Positions 1 to 5,658 of a stretch of 5,658 nt of DNA are shown here, piece by piece; the stretch's first letter is position 1; the number at the start of each line of letters is the position of its first letter. The notes beneath the pieces were generated by a model that was not told where the DNA came from, made no database searches, and saw only the letters and a list, made by a program, of their open reading frames with translations. A program made the translations under genes and the position numbers. Where the stretch lies: NCBI GenBank assembly GCA_007134405.1, contig SLKW01000240.1, positions 1 through 5,658 on the forward strand. Direction: 5' to 3'. The stretch is from Paracoccaceae bacterium (lineage in GTDB: Bacteria > Pseudomonadota > Alphaproteobacteria > Rhodobacterales > Rhodobacteraceae).

Positions 1-1
1 C

Positions 2-262
2 GTCTATCCCTTTGCGGAGACCTTTGCCGGCGTGCTGATGGTGGCCGGCGTGCTGATCTGGCTCGCGGCGCCGGTGGCGCTGGTCATCGGCGCGATCGGC
101 GCGGGCTCGGTCATCAAGGCGGTCTGGATCGAGAAGCGCGAGTTGCGCTGCGCCTGCGCCGGCAGCGGCACCAACGTGCCGCTGGGTCCGGTGTCGCTGA
201 CCGAAAACCTGGCGATGGTGGCGATGGGCTTGTGGATGTTCACGCGCTTCTATCTTCTGTGA
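2..262 (+). CDS. MauE/DoxX-like redox-associated membrane protein, C-terminal part (5' end outside window)
   Basis: The reading frame is open from base 2 to the TGA at 260-262, giving the last 86 residues of a protein whose start lies upstream. Visible residues 8-43 are strongly hydrophobic, with a proline near position 24, and look like two closely spaced membrane helices. A short polar loop follows with the pattern ELRCACAG (Cys50 and Cys52 of the visible part), then VPLGPVSLTENL and a last helix at about 66-83 ending in FYLL. A small helical membrane protein with a Cys-x-Cys loop before a Ser-Leu-x-Glu/Arg-Asn-like segment resembles the MauE/DoxX family, members of which are tied to thiol redox or disulfide delivery; that role is inferred from family resemblance only. 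The next gene starts 56 bases downstream and has an unrelated function, so shared transcription is possible but not shown. A different small membrane family cannot be excluded. Confidence 0.6.
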   Translation, partial: VYPFAETFAGVLMVAGVLIWLAAPVALVIGAIGAGSVIKAVWIEKRELRCACAGSGTNVPLGPVSLTENLAMVAMGLWMFTRFYLL

Positions 263-287
263 CCATCTGGCTTCTGTGACCGTCTGG
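254..287 (+). repeat. 17-bp tandem duplication across the stop codon of the upstream gene
   Basis: Bases 254-270 (CTTCTGTGACCATCTGG) are followed immediately by a second copy at 271-287 that differs only at one base (A265 against G282). The first copy contains the last codons and TGA stop (260-262) of the membrane protein gene. The second copy repeats that TGA at 277-279, in a different frame because 17 is not a multiple of three. The duplication lengthens the intergenic spacer without changing either protein. It looks like a replication-slippage duplication with one later substitution. Confidence 0.85.
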
Positions 288-318
288 CGGCATCATGGCC
301 GCCGCCGGAGGAAGAACG
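286..318 (+). promoter_or_regulatory. Leader hairpin and strong ribosome binding site that fixes the XdhC-family start
   Basis: GGAGG at 307-311 (within GGAGGAAG) sits seven bases before the ATG at 319, near-ideal spacing, and decides that start over the in-frame ATG at 295, which has no comparable site. Directly upstream, GGCGGC (286-291) can pair with GCCGCC (298-303) around a six-base loop, ending three bases before the Shine-Dalgarno sequence. The hairpin has no T-run after it, so it is not an intrinsic terminator. Any effect on translation is speculative in DNA this GC-rich. Confidence 0.6.
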
Positions 319-1290
319 ATGAGCAACGCACAGCACGACCGCATCCCCGAGATTGCGCTCGACTGGCATCGTGGCGGACAGGGCGCGGCGCTGGCGACGG
401 TCATCGAGACCTGGGGTTCGGCGCCCCGGCCGGCGGGCAGCCAGCTGGCGGTGTCGGGCGCGGGCGAGATGATGGGCTCGGTCTCGGGGGGGTGCGTCGA
501 GGGGGCGGTGGTGGTCGAGGCGCAGGAGGCGCTGGCCGACGGCGCGCCACGCGTCCTGGAATTCGGCGTCGCCGACGAGGACGCCTTTGCCGTGGGGCTG
601 GCCTGCGGCGGCACGATCCGCGTGCTGGTGGAGCCCGTGGGCTTGGCGATGCCCGAGGACATGCTGGCCGAGATCGTCGCCGCCCGCGCCGCGCGCCGAC
701 CGATCGGCTATGGCGTGCATCCCGAAGGCTGGGCGCGCCGGTTGCTGAGACCCGCCGATGCGCCCGACCGCTTCCGCGCCGATCGCGCGGGGATGGAGGA
801 GGGCGGCGAGTTCGTAACGCTCTTCAACCCGCCGCTGCGGCTGATCGTCGTGGGGGCGGTGCATATCGCCCAGGCGCTTCTGCCGATGGCGCGGCTGGCC
901 GGCTATGACCCGGTGCTGATCGACCCGCGCGAGGCCTTCGGCTCGACCGCGCGGTTTCCGGGCGAGCGCGTTCTGCACGACTGGCCGGACGAGGCGTTGG
1001 CCGAGGTCGGGCTCGATGCCCGCACCGCCGTCGTCACGCTGACCCATGACCCCAAGCTCGACGACCCGGCGATCATGGCCGTGCTTTCCTCGGACGCCTT
1101 CTATCTCGGTTGCCTCGGCTCCACCCGGACCCATGCGAAGCGCCTCGACAGGCTGCGCGCCGCGGGGCTGGACGAGGCCGCGCTGGGGCGGATCCACGCG
1201 CCGGTCGGTCTCGATATCGGGGCGCGCAGCCCGGCAGAGATCGCGGTGGCGACGCTGGCGCAGGTCACCCAGGCGCTCAGGCGCGGCTGA
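319..1290 (+). CDS. XdhC/CoxI-family molybdenum-cofactor maturation protein
   Basis: This 323-residue protein has the two-part XdhC/CoxI architecture. The N-terminal XdhC_CoxI domain (about 10-105) carries ETWGSAPRPAG (30-40), SGGCVEG (56-62, Cys59) and ACGG (95-98, Cys96). The C-terminal Rossmann-like XdhC_C domain (about 173-318) carries LIVVGAVHIAQAL (175-187), IDPR (201-204), THDPKLDDP (242-250), YLGCLGSTRTHAKR (262-275) and HAPVGLDIGARSPAEIAVA (293-311). XdhC proteins bind molybdenum cofactor, promote its sulfuration and pass it to xanthine dehydrogenase-family apoenzymes in the cytoplasm; CoxI is the relative found in CO dehydrogenase clusters. Which enzyme this one serves cannot be read here. 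The ATG at 319 is chosen over the one at 295 because GGAGG lies seven bases upstream. The stop overlaps the next start (TGATG), pointing to coupled translation with the molybdopterin-binding protein. The usual GxG of the nucleotide-binding turn is GAVH here (179-182). The family call is firm; the client enzyme is unknown. Confidence 0.93.
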   Translation: MSNAQHDRIPEIALDWHRGGQGAALATVIETWGSAPRPAGSQLAVSGAGEMMGSVSGGCVEGAVVVEAQEALADGAPRVLEFGVADEDAFAVGLACGGTIRVLVEPVGLAMPEDMLAEIVAARAARRPIGYGVHPEGWARRLLRPADAPDRFRADRAGMEEGGEFVTLFNPPLRLIVVGAVHIAQALLPMARLAGYDPVLIDPREAFGSTARFPGERVLHDWPDEALAEVGLDARTAVVTLTHDPKLDDPAIMAVLSSDAFYLGCLGSTRTHAKRLDRLRAAGLDEAALGRIHAPVGLDIGARSPAEIAVATLAQVTQALRRG

Positions 1291-2276
1291 TGCACTTTGG
1301 GTCCGTCCCGCTCGATCAGGCCGAGGGTGCGATCCTGGCGCATTCGCTGCCGCTGGCGGGCGGGCGGTTGCGCAAGGGCAAGATCCTGACCGCTGCTGAT
1401 CTGCAGGCGCTGGCCGCCGAGGGCCGCGCCGAGGTGACGGTCGCCCGCCTGGAGCCGGGCGACGTGGCCGAGGACGCAGCGGCAATCGCCCTGGCGCGCG
1501 CGGTGGCCGGGCCGGGGCTAGAGCTGCAGGCGGTTGGAACCGGGCGGTTGAATCTGCTGGCGCGCGGGCCGGGGCTTGCGCGGATCGACGCGGCGCGGGT
1601 CGACGCGCTCAACGCCATCGATCCGGCGATCACGCTGGCGACGGTGCCGCGATGGCAACGGATGGATGCGCGCGGCATGGTCGCGACGGTCAAGGTTATC
1701 ACCTATGCCGTGGCTGGCACGGCCTTGCGCGCGGCCTGCGCGGCGGGGCAGGGGGCGCTGGCCCTGGCCGCGCCGGTGCTTGCGACGGCAAGCCTGATCC
1801 AGACCGATGTCGGGCTCGAGGCCCATCACGACAAGGGCGCGGAGGTGACACGGGCGCGGCTGGACCGGCTGGGCGTTCGGCTTCTGGAGGCGCGGGTCGT
1901 GCCGCACCGCGAGTCGCCCCTGGCGGCGGCGCTGCAGGCGGCGCGGGGCGATATCGTGCTGATCCTCACCGGCTCGGCCACTTCGGACCCGCGCGATACG
2001 GCCCCGGCGGCGCTGGTCGAGGCCGGGGGGCGGCTGATCCATTTCGGCATGCCGGTCGATCCGGGCAATCTGCTGTTCATGGGCGAACTGGCGGGCCGGA
2101 CGGTCCTTGGGTTGCCCGGTTCCTCGCGCTCGGTCGCGCTGAGCGGGGCGGATTGGGTGCTTGAGCGGCTGGTCTGCGGCGTGGCGGTGGGGCCGGCCGA
2201 AATCACCGCAATGGGGGTGGGCGGTCTTCTCAAGGAGATCCCGTCGCGCCCCCGCCCGCGCCTGCAACGGGGGTGA
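1290..2276 (+). CDS. Molybdopterin-binding protein (MoeA/MoaB-like MoCF fold)
   Basis: This 328-residue cytoplasmic protein starts at an ATG that shares a base with the preceding TGA (TGATG). Only a weak AGG at 1279-1281 precedes it, so translation is probably coupled to the XdhC-family gene. The frame is open further upstream to 1110, but that part is a shadow of the preceding gene. The N-terminal part (1-70) has the pattern AEGAILAHSL (11-20), GGRLRKGKILTAADL and VARLEPGDVAEDAAA, as in this MoeA-related family. The C-terminal half (about 165-315) resembles the MoCF fold of MoeA, MoaB and CinA: TGSATSDPRD (227-236, compare the TGGTG..PRD loop of MoaB), GMPVDPGN (253-260) and LGLPGSSRS (273-281). 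The fold binds molybdopterin or its adenylated form. I infer that it handles cofactor for a molybdenum hydroxylase together with XdhC. Comparable proteins can neighbour, or be fused to, a MocA-type cytidylyltransferase, but none follows here. The exact reaction is not established by sequence. Confidence 0.85.
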   Translation: MHFGSVPLDQAEGAILAHSLPLAGGRLRKGKILTAADLQALAAEGRAEVTVARLEPGDVAEDAAAIALARAVAGPGLELQAVGTGRLNLLARGPGLARIDAARVDALNAIDPAITLATVPRWQRMDARGMVATVKVITYAVAGTALRAACAAGQGALALAAPVLATASLIQTDVGLEAHHDKGAEVTRARLDRLGVRLLEARVVPHRESPLAAALQAARGDIVLILTGSATSDPRDTAPAALVEAGGRLIHFGMPVDPGNLLFMGELAGRTVLGLPGSSRSVALSGADWVLERLVCGVAVGPAEITAMGVGGLLKEIPSRPRPRLQRG

Positions 2277-2371
2277 GGATGCCGGGCGCATTCGTCCACG
2301 TTCAGGCCACGAAGGGCGTCCGCATGCTGTCATCTTGCGGCACGCTGCCGAAAGGCCACAAGCCGTTGCGG

Positions 2372-2392
2372 TGCGCCCGCGCAGATGGCGCA
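2372..2392 (+). promoter_or_regulatory. Short dyad upstream of the putative aminotransferase promoter
   Basis: TGCGCC (2372-2377) and GGCGCA (2387-2392) form a perfect six-base inverted repeat separated by nine bases, ending five bases before the proposed -35 element. The position would suit an activator or repressor site. However, short G/C dyads arise easily by chance in this composition, and no regulator is encoded nearby. It is listed as a candidate only. Confidence 0.2.
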
Positions 2393-2397
2393 AGTGC

Positions 2398-2426
2398 TGG
2401 ACCGGGCGCGGTTCTCAAGCTATTGT
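2398..2426 (+). promoter_or_regulatory. Putative sigma-70-type promoter for the aminotransferase-ftsK transcript
   Basis: TGGACC at 2398-2403 matches four of six positions of the TTGACA -35 consensus. After an optimal 17-base spacer, TATTGT at 2421-2426 matches four of six of TATAAT. The elements lie in the only sizeable gap in the window (2277-2468), where local A+T is higher than in the flanking genes. Transcription would begin near 2433, leaving a leader of roughly 36 bases before the ATG at 2469. The gap holds no convincing gene of its own and no T-tailed hairpin, so read-through from the upstream pair remains possible. Confidence 0.45.
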
Positions 2427-2468
2427 GGCGCGAATACGGGGCGCGACGACCCCGAGTGAGAGGCAGCG

Positions 2469-3647
2469 ATGGATTATCCCGAGCGGTTCGCGCATCTGCC
2501 GGACTATGCCTTCCCGCGTCTGCGGGCGCTTCTTGACGCGCATGCGCCGGGCGGCACCCCGGTCGCCATGACCATCGGCGAGCCGCGTCACCCGATGCCG
2601 CCCTTCCTGGCCGAGGTGCTGAACGGCGCGATTGCGGGATTCGCGCGCTACCCGAACAATGACGGCACCCCCGATCTGCTGGAGGCCATCGCGGCCTGGA
2701 TCGCCCGCCGCTACGATGTCACGGTCGGGCCGGACCGCCTGATGGCGCTCAACGGCACGCGCGAGGGGCTGTTCAACGCCGCGCTCGCGCTCTGCCCGGA
2801 GCGCAAGAACGGCCAGCGCCCGGTCGTGCTGACGCCCAACCCGTTCTACCAGGTCTACGCGGTGGCCGCGCTCGCCGTCGGCGCCGAGCCGCAGTATGTC
2901 GCTGCGACCGCGGCAACGGGGCATCTGCCCGACTACGGCGCGCTCGATCCCGAATTGCTCGACCGGACCGCCATCGCCTATGTCTGCTCACCGGCCAATC
3001 CGCAGGGTGCGGTGGCCGACCGCGACTACTGGCGCAAGCTGCTGGCCCTGGCCGAGAAGCACGACTTCCGCATCTTCGCCGACGAATGCTATTCCGAGAT
3101 CTGGCGCGACACACCGCCAACCGGCATTCTGGACGTCGCGCAGGAGGTCGGCGCCGATCCCGAACGGGTGCTGGCGTTCCATTCGCTGTCCAAGCGCTCG
3201 AACCTGCCGGGGCTGCGCTCGGGCTTCGTCGCCGGCGGGGTCGAGAGTATCCGCCGCATCCGCCAGTTGCGCGCCTATTCCGGCGCCCCCCTGCCCGAGC
3301 CGCTGCAGGCCGTCGCCGCCGCGACCTGGGCCGACGAGGCGCATGTGGAGGAAAACCGGGCGCTCTACCGGGAAAAATACGCCATCGCCGACGAGATCCT
3401 CGGCGATCTTCAGGGCTACATGGCGCCCCAGGCCGGCTTCTTTCTGTGGCTGCCTGTCACGGACGGAGAGGCCGCCGCCCTGAAACTGTGGCGCGAGACC
3501 GGCGTGCGGGTGCTGCCGGGCGCCTATCTGGCGCGCGACGCGCCGGGCGGCAATCCGGGGCAGGGTTTCATCCGCGCGGCCCTTGTCGCCCCGGCCGAGG
3601 AAACCCGCGACGGCCTTGCCCGACTGCGTGCCTGTCTGTATTCGTAA
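2469..3647 (+). CDS. Class I/II (fold-type I) PLP-dependent aminotransferase, DapC-like
   Basis: This 392-residue protein spans the whole usual length of class I/II aminotransferases. Recognisable sites in order: TIGEPRHPMP (35-44) near the N-terminus; NGTREGLFNAA (95-105), the phosphate-binding turn; SPANPQG (174-180) with the conserved Asn177; FADECYSEIW (203-212) with Asp205, which contacts the pyridine nitrogen, and Tyr208; SLSKRSNLPGLRSGF (239-253) with Lys242 as the PLP Schiff-base lysine and Arg250; and GFIRAAL (366-372) with Arg369 as the likely carboxylate-binding residue. All expected catalytic residues are present, so it should be active. It catalyses amino-group transfer between an amino acid and a 2-oxo acid in the cytoplasm. 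It resembles proteins annotated as succinyldiaminopimelate aminotransferase (DapC, lysine and peptidoglycan precursor synthesis), but its substrate cannot be fixed from motifs. GAGAGG at 2458-2463, five bases before the ATG, supports the start. The ftsK start lies 14 bases after the TAA, so the two are probably co-transcribed. Confidence 0.93.
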   Translation: MDYPERFAHLPDYAFPRLRALLDAHAPGGTPVAMTIGEPRHPMPPFLAEVLNGAIAGFARYPNNDGTPDLLEAIAAWIARRYDVTVGPDRLMALNGTREGLFNAALALCPERKNGQRPVVLTPNPFYQVYAVAALAVGAEPQYVAATAATGHLPDYGALDPELLDRTAIAYVCSPANPQGAVADRDYWRKLLALAEKHDFRIFADECYSEIWRDTPPTGILDVAQEVGADPERVLAFHSLSKRSNLPGLRSGFVAGGVESIRRIRQLRAYSGAPLPEPLQAVAAATWADEAHVEENRALYREKYAIADEILGDLQGYMAPQAGFFLWLPVTDGEAAALKLWRETGVRVLPGAYLARDAPGGNPGQGFIRAALVAPAEETRDGLARLRACLYS

Positions 3648-3661
3648 CCGAGGTTTTCTTC

Positions 3662-5658
3662 ATGGCATCCTATCCCAGCCCCCAGCGCGAACCGCTCCTC
3701 GACCGTCAGGTGCAGGCGGAGCTTACCCGGCGCGGGCGCGAGCTTCTGGGTCTGGCGCTCATGGGGCTGGCGGTCCTGCTGGGCCTGACGTTGTGGAGCT
3801 ACGCGCCCGAAGACCCGGGCTGGATGGCCGCGACCGACGGGCCGGTGCAGAACGCGCTCGGCCGGCCCGGCGCGACCGTCGCCGCCCCGATCATGCTGAT
3901 CGCCGGGCGCGCGGGCTGGGGGCTTGTGCTGGCGCTGGCGGTGTGGGGCCTGCGGCTGATCCTTGACCGCGGCGCGGCGCAGATCCCGACGCGCGCGCTG
4001 ATGCTGCCGATCGCCATCGTCTCCACCACCATCTGGCTGGCCTCGCTGGTGCCGGGGCCGGGCTGGCCGCTCGATTTCGGCCTGGGCGGGATGTTCGGCG
4101 ACACGCTTCTGGGCGCGATCCTGACGGCGCTGCCCATAGGGTCGGCTTTTACGCTGAACCTGCTGACGCTGGCGCTCTTCCTGGCGACCGTCGCGATCTG
4201 GGTGCATGTCCTGGGCGTCAACAAGGCCGAACTTGCCGCCATCGCGCGGTTCTTCCTGCGCGGGCTCGTTGTCGCCTATGCCGGGCTTGTCGCGGCGATC
4301 GTCGCTGCGATGCGCGGGCTGGCGCGTGCGATCCTGGCTTGGCAGGCGCAGCGCGCCCGCGCGCGCGATCCGCGCGACCTGCCCGGTCAGGCGGCCCCAC
4401 CCGTGGCGCCACGATCCGTGATGGCCGGCCGGGTGCAGCGCGCTGAGCCCGTGATCACCACAGCCCAACCCGGCGCGCCGGTCTTCACCCATCACCCCTC
4501 CGCCCCCTGGAGCCCGCCTGCCGAGGCCGCGGCTGCCCCCGATACCGACTGGTCCGACGCCGATTGGCCGGAGCATGACCCGGACCCCTACGAGCCCCGC
4601 GCCTCCCATGAACCGCCCGCACCCGAGCGGTCGGGCGGGCTGCTGGCGCGGGTTTCGGCGCTTGGCCGGCGGATGAGCCTGCGCGATCCGGCCGACGGCT
4701 CGGACGAGGCGCGCATCCGGAACCGCATCGGCGACGTGATCCGCGCCCGCAAGCGGGCGGTACCGACGCTGCGCGTCGAACCGGCCATGCCGCAGGGCCC
4801 GGTTTCAGCCGCGCCCGGCTTCGTGTCCCAACCCCGCCCCGCTGCGGGCGCCTTCTCGGCGCGCCAGCAGGCGCTCGAGGCCGAGGCCGAAGAGCCGCTT
4901 CTGGATGACGACGAGGTCGAGGCGATGGACGACATCACGCCGGTGCGCAGCACCACCGCGGCAGAGCCCGCGCGGCGGGTCGTCCAGCCCGCGCCCCGCC
5001 GCAGCACCGCCCCGTCGAGCCGCGCGCGCGCCGAGGCACAGCCGGCGCTGCCCTTCGACGCGAAGCGGGTGGACTACGAATTGCCGCCGCTGGCCCTGCT
5101 GACCGATCCGGGCCGCATACAGCGCTACAGCCTGTCCGACGCCGCGCTGGAGGAAAACGCGCGGATGCTGGAATCGGTACTGGACGACTACGGCATCAAG
5201 GGCGAGATCGCCGCCGTGCGCCCCGGCCCGGTGGTCACGCTCTACGAACTCGAACCCGCGCCGGGCCTGAAGGCGAGCCGGGTGATCGGCTTGGCCGACG
5301 ACATCGCGCGGTCGATGTCGGCGCTCTCGGCGCGCGTTTCGACCGTGCCGGGGCGGTCGGTCATCGGGATCGAACTGCCGAACGCGCGGCGCGAGAAGGT
5401 CGTTCTGCGCGAAATCCTCGGCGGGCGCGATTTCGGCGACAGCCAGATGCGCCTGCCGCTGGCCCTGGGCAAGGACATCGGGGGCGAGCCGGTGGTCGCG
5501 AACCTCGCCAAGATGCCGCATCTGCTGATCGCGGGCACCACCGGGTCGGGCAAGTCGGTGGCGATCAACACGATGATCCTGTCGCTGCTCTACAAGCTCA
5601 CGCCCGAGGAATGCCGGCTCATCATGATCGACCCCAAGATGCTGGAGCTTTCGGTCTA
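3662..5658 (+). CDS. ftsK: DNA translocase FtsK, N-terminal 665 residues (3' end outside window)
   Basis: The frame is open from the ATG at 3662 to the window edge. GAGG at 3650-3653, eight bases upstream, supports the start. FtsK is anchored at the division septum and pumps chromosomal DNA toward the dif site, activating XerC/XerD resolution. Hydrophobic segments at about 29-47, 74-101, 111-131 and 162-184 fit the family's four-helix membrane domain; 198-217 is also hydrophobic. Residues about 230-465 form a Pro/Ala/Arg-rich linker with acidic patches (DTDWSDADWPEHD at 294-306; EAEAEEPLLDDDEVEAMDD at 405-423). The alpha domain begins around 489 (SLSDAALEENARMLESVL). The RecA-like motor carries Walker A GTTGSGKS (625-632, Lys631), followed by the family-typical LSLLYK (640-645) and Walker B LIMIDPK (653-659, Asp657). 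The rest of the motor and the C-terminal gamma winged helix that reads KOPS sites lie beyond the window. No frameshift or stop interrupts it. It follows the aminotransferase by 14 bases, so the two probably share a transcript. Confidence 0.97.
   Translation, partial: MASYPSPQREPLLDRQVQAELTRRGRELLGLALMGLAVLLGLTLWSYAPEDPGWMAATDGPVQNALGRPGATVAAPIMLIAGRAGWGLVLALAVWGLRLILDRGAAQIPTRALMLPIAIVSTTIWLASLVPGPGWPLDFGLGGMFGDTLLGAILTALPIGSAFTLNLLTLALFLATVAIWVHVLGVNKAELAAIARFFLRGLVVAYAGLVAAIVAAMRGLARAILAWQAQRARARDPRDLPGQAAPPVAPRSVMAGRVQRAEPVITTAQPGAPVFTHHPSAPWSPPAEAAAAPDTDWSDADWPEHDPDPYEPRASHEPPAPERSGGLLARVSALGRRMSLRDPADGSDEARIRNRIGDVIRARKRAVPTLRVEPAMPQGPVSAAPGFVSQPRPAAGAFSARQQALEAEAEEPLLDDDEVEAMDDITPVRSTTAAEPARRVVQPAPRRSTAPSSRARAEAQPALPFDAKRVDYELPPLALLTDPGRIQRYSLSDAALEENARMLESVLDDYGIKGEIAAVRPGPVVTLYELEPAPGLKASRVIGLADDIARSMSALSARVSTVPGRSVIGIELPNARREKVVLREILGGRDFGDSQMRLPLALGKDIGGEPVVANLAKMPHLLIAGTTGSGKSVAINTMILSLLYKLTPEECRLIMIDPKMLELSV

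Noticed and set aside
295..318. Upstream in-frame ATG at 295 as the start of the XdhC-family gene
   Set aside because: It lies inside the leader hairpin without a Shine-Dalgarno sequence, while the ATG at 319 has GGAGG at ideal spacing.
250..1485. Long open frame on the minus strand (411 codons) antisense to the XdhC-family gene
   Set aside because: Its translation is Arg/Pro/Ala/Gly-rich with no recognisable domain, and it mirrors a clearly real gene on the + strand. Such frames are expected at this GC content.
1746..1753. GGGCAGGG, a match to the E. coli KOPS consensus GGGNAGGG; another at 3558-3565 and one on the minus strand at 3289-3296
   Set aside because: Three matches with mixed orientation are unremarkable in a sequence this G-rich, and the KOPS motif of this organism is unknown. 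Genome-wide strand skew would be needed.
2338..2350. CGGCA-CGC-TGCCG hairpin considered as a terminator after the molybdopterin-binding protein gene
   Set aside because: The stem is only five pairs with a three-base loop and no following T-run. It is compatible with chance and not a credible intrinsic terminator.
2273..2536. Small + strand open frame covering the gap between the molybdopterin-binding protein and aminotransferase genes
   Set aside because: It overlaps the confirmed aminotransferase start in another frame, has no convincing ribosome binding site and shows no domain. It also does not look like a remnant of a MocA cytidylyltransferase.
3524..4609. Long open frame on the minus strand (361 codons) antisense to ftsK
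   Set aside because: It has low-complexity Arg/Gly/Gln-rich composition and no known motif, and it overlaps the unambiguous ftsK membrane and linker region.

Overview
The window is very GC-rich, gene-dense DNA read entirely on the + strand. The genes look alphaproteobacterial and most likely belong to Rhodobacterales. This is judged from the protein sequences (the XdhC/molybdopterin-binding pair, the aminotransferase and the FtsK N-terminus) and from the strong G/C bias at third codon positions. That bias also produces long open frames on the opposite strand, which I treat as shadows. The species cannot be named from the sequence alone.

Layout: (1) The 3' end of a small membrane protein gene resembling MauE/DoxX redox-associated proteins (2-262). 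(2) A 56-base gap that contains a 17-bp tandem duplication overlapping the preceding stop codon, then a small GC hairpin and a strong Shine-Dalgarno sequence. (3) An XdhC/CoxI-family gene (319-1290) joined by a TGATG stop/start overlap to a molybdopterin-binding protein gene (1290-2276). These two form a translationally coupled molybdenum-cofactor maturation pair for a xanthine dehydrogenase/CO dehydrogenase-type hydroxylase, but no such enzyme and no cytidylyltransferase (MocA/MobA) lies in the window. (4) A 192-base intergenic region with a plausible sigma-70-type promoter and a short dyad. (5) A fold-type I PLP aminotransferase gene (2469-3647), DapC-like in general appearance. (6) Fourteen bases later, the gene for the DNA translocase FtsK (3662 to the window end). 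It covers the membrane domain, a long Pro/Ala-rich linker, the alpha domain and the Walker A and B motifs of the motor, and is cut by the window edge.

Functionally there are two blocks. The upstream block serves maturation of a molybdenum hydroxylase encoded elsewhere. The downstream block probably forms one transcript starting near 2433 that carries an amino-acid-metabolism enzyme and the cell-division/chromosome-segregation motor. I see no tRNA, rRNA, CRISPR array, insertion sequence, phage gene or clear intrinsic terminator. The content looks like ordinary core chromosome, and I did not find a convincing undescribed system. The observations below are modest.
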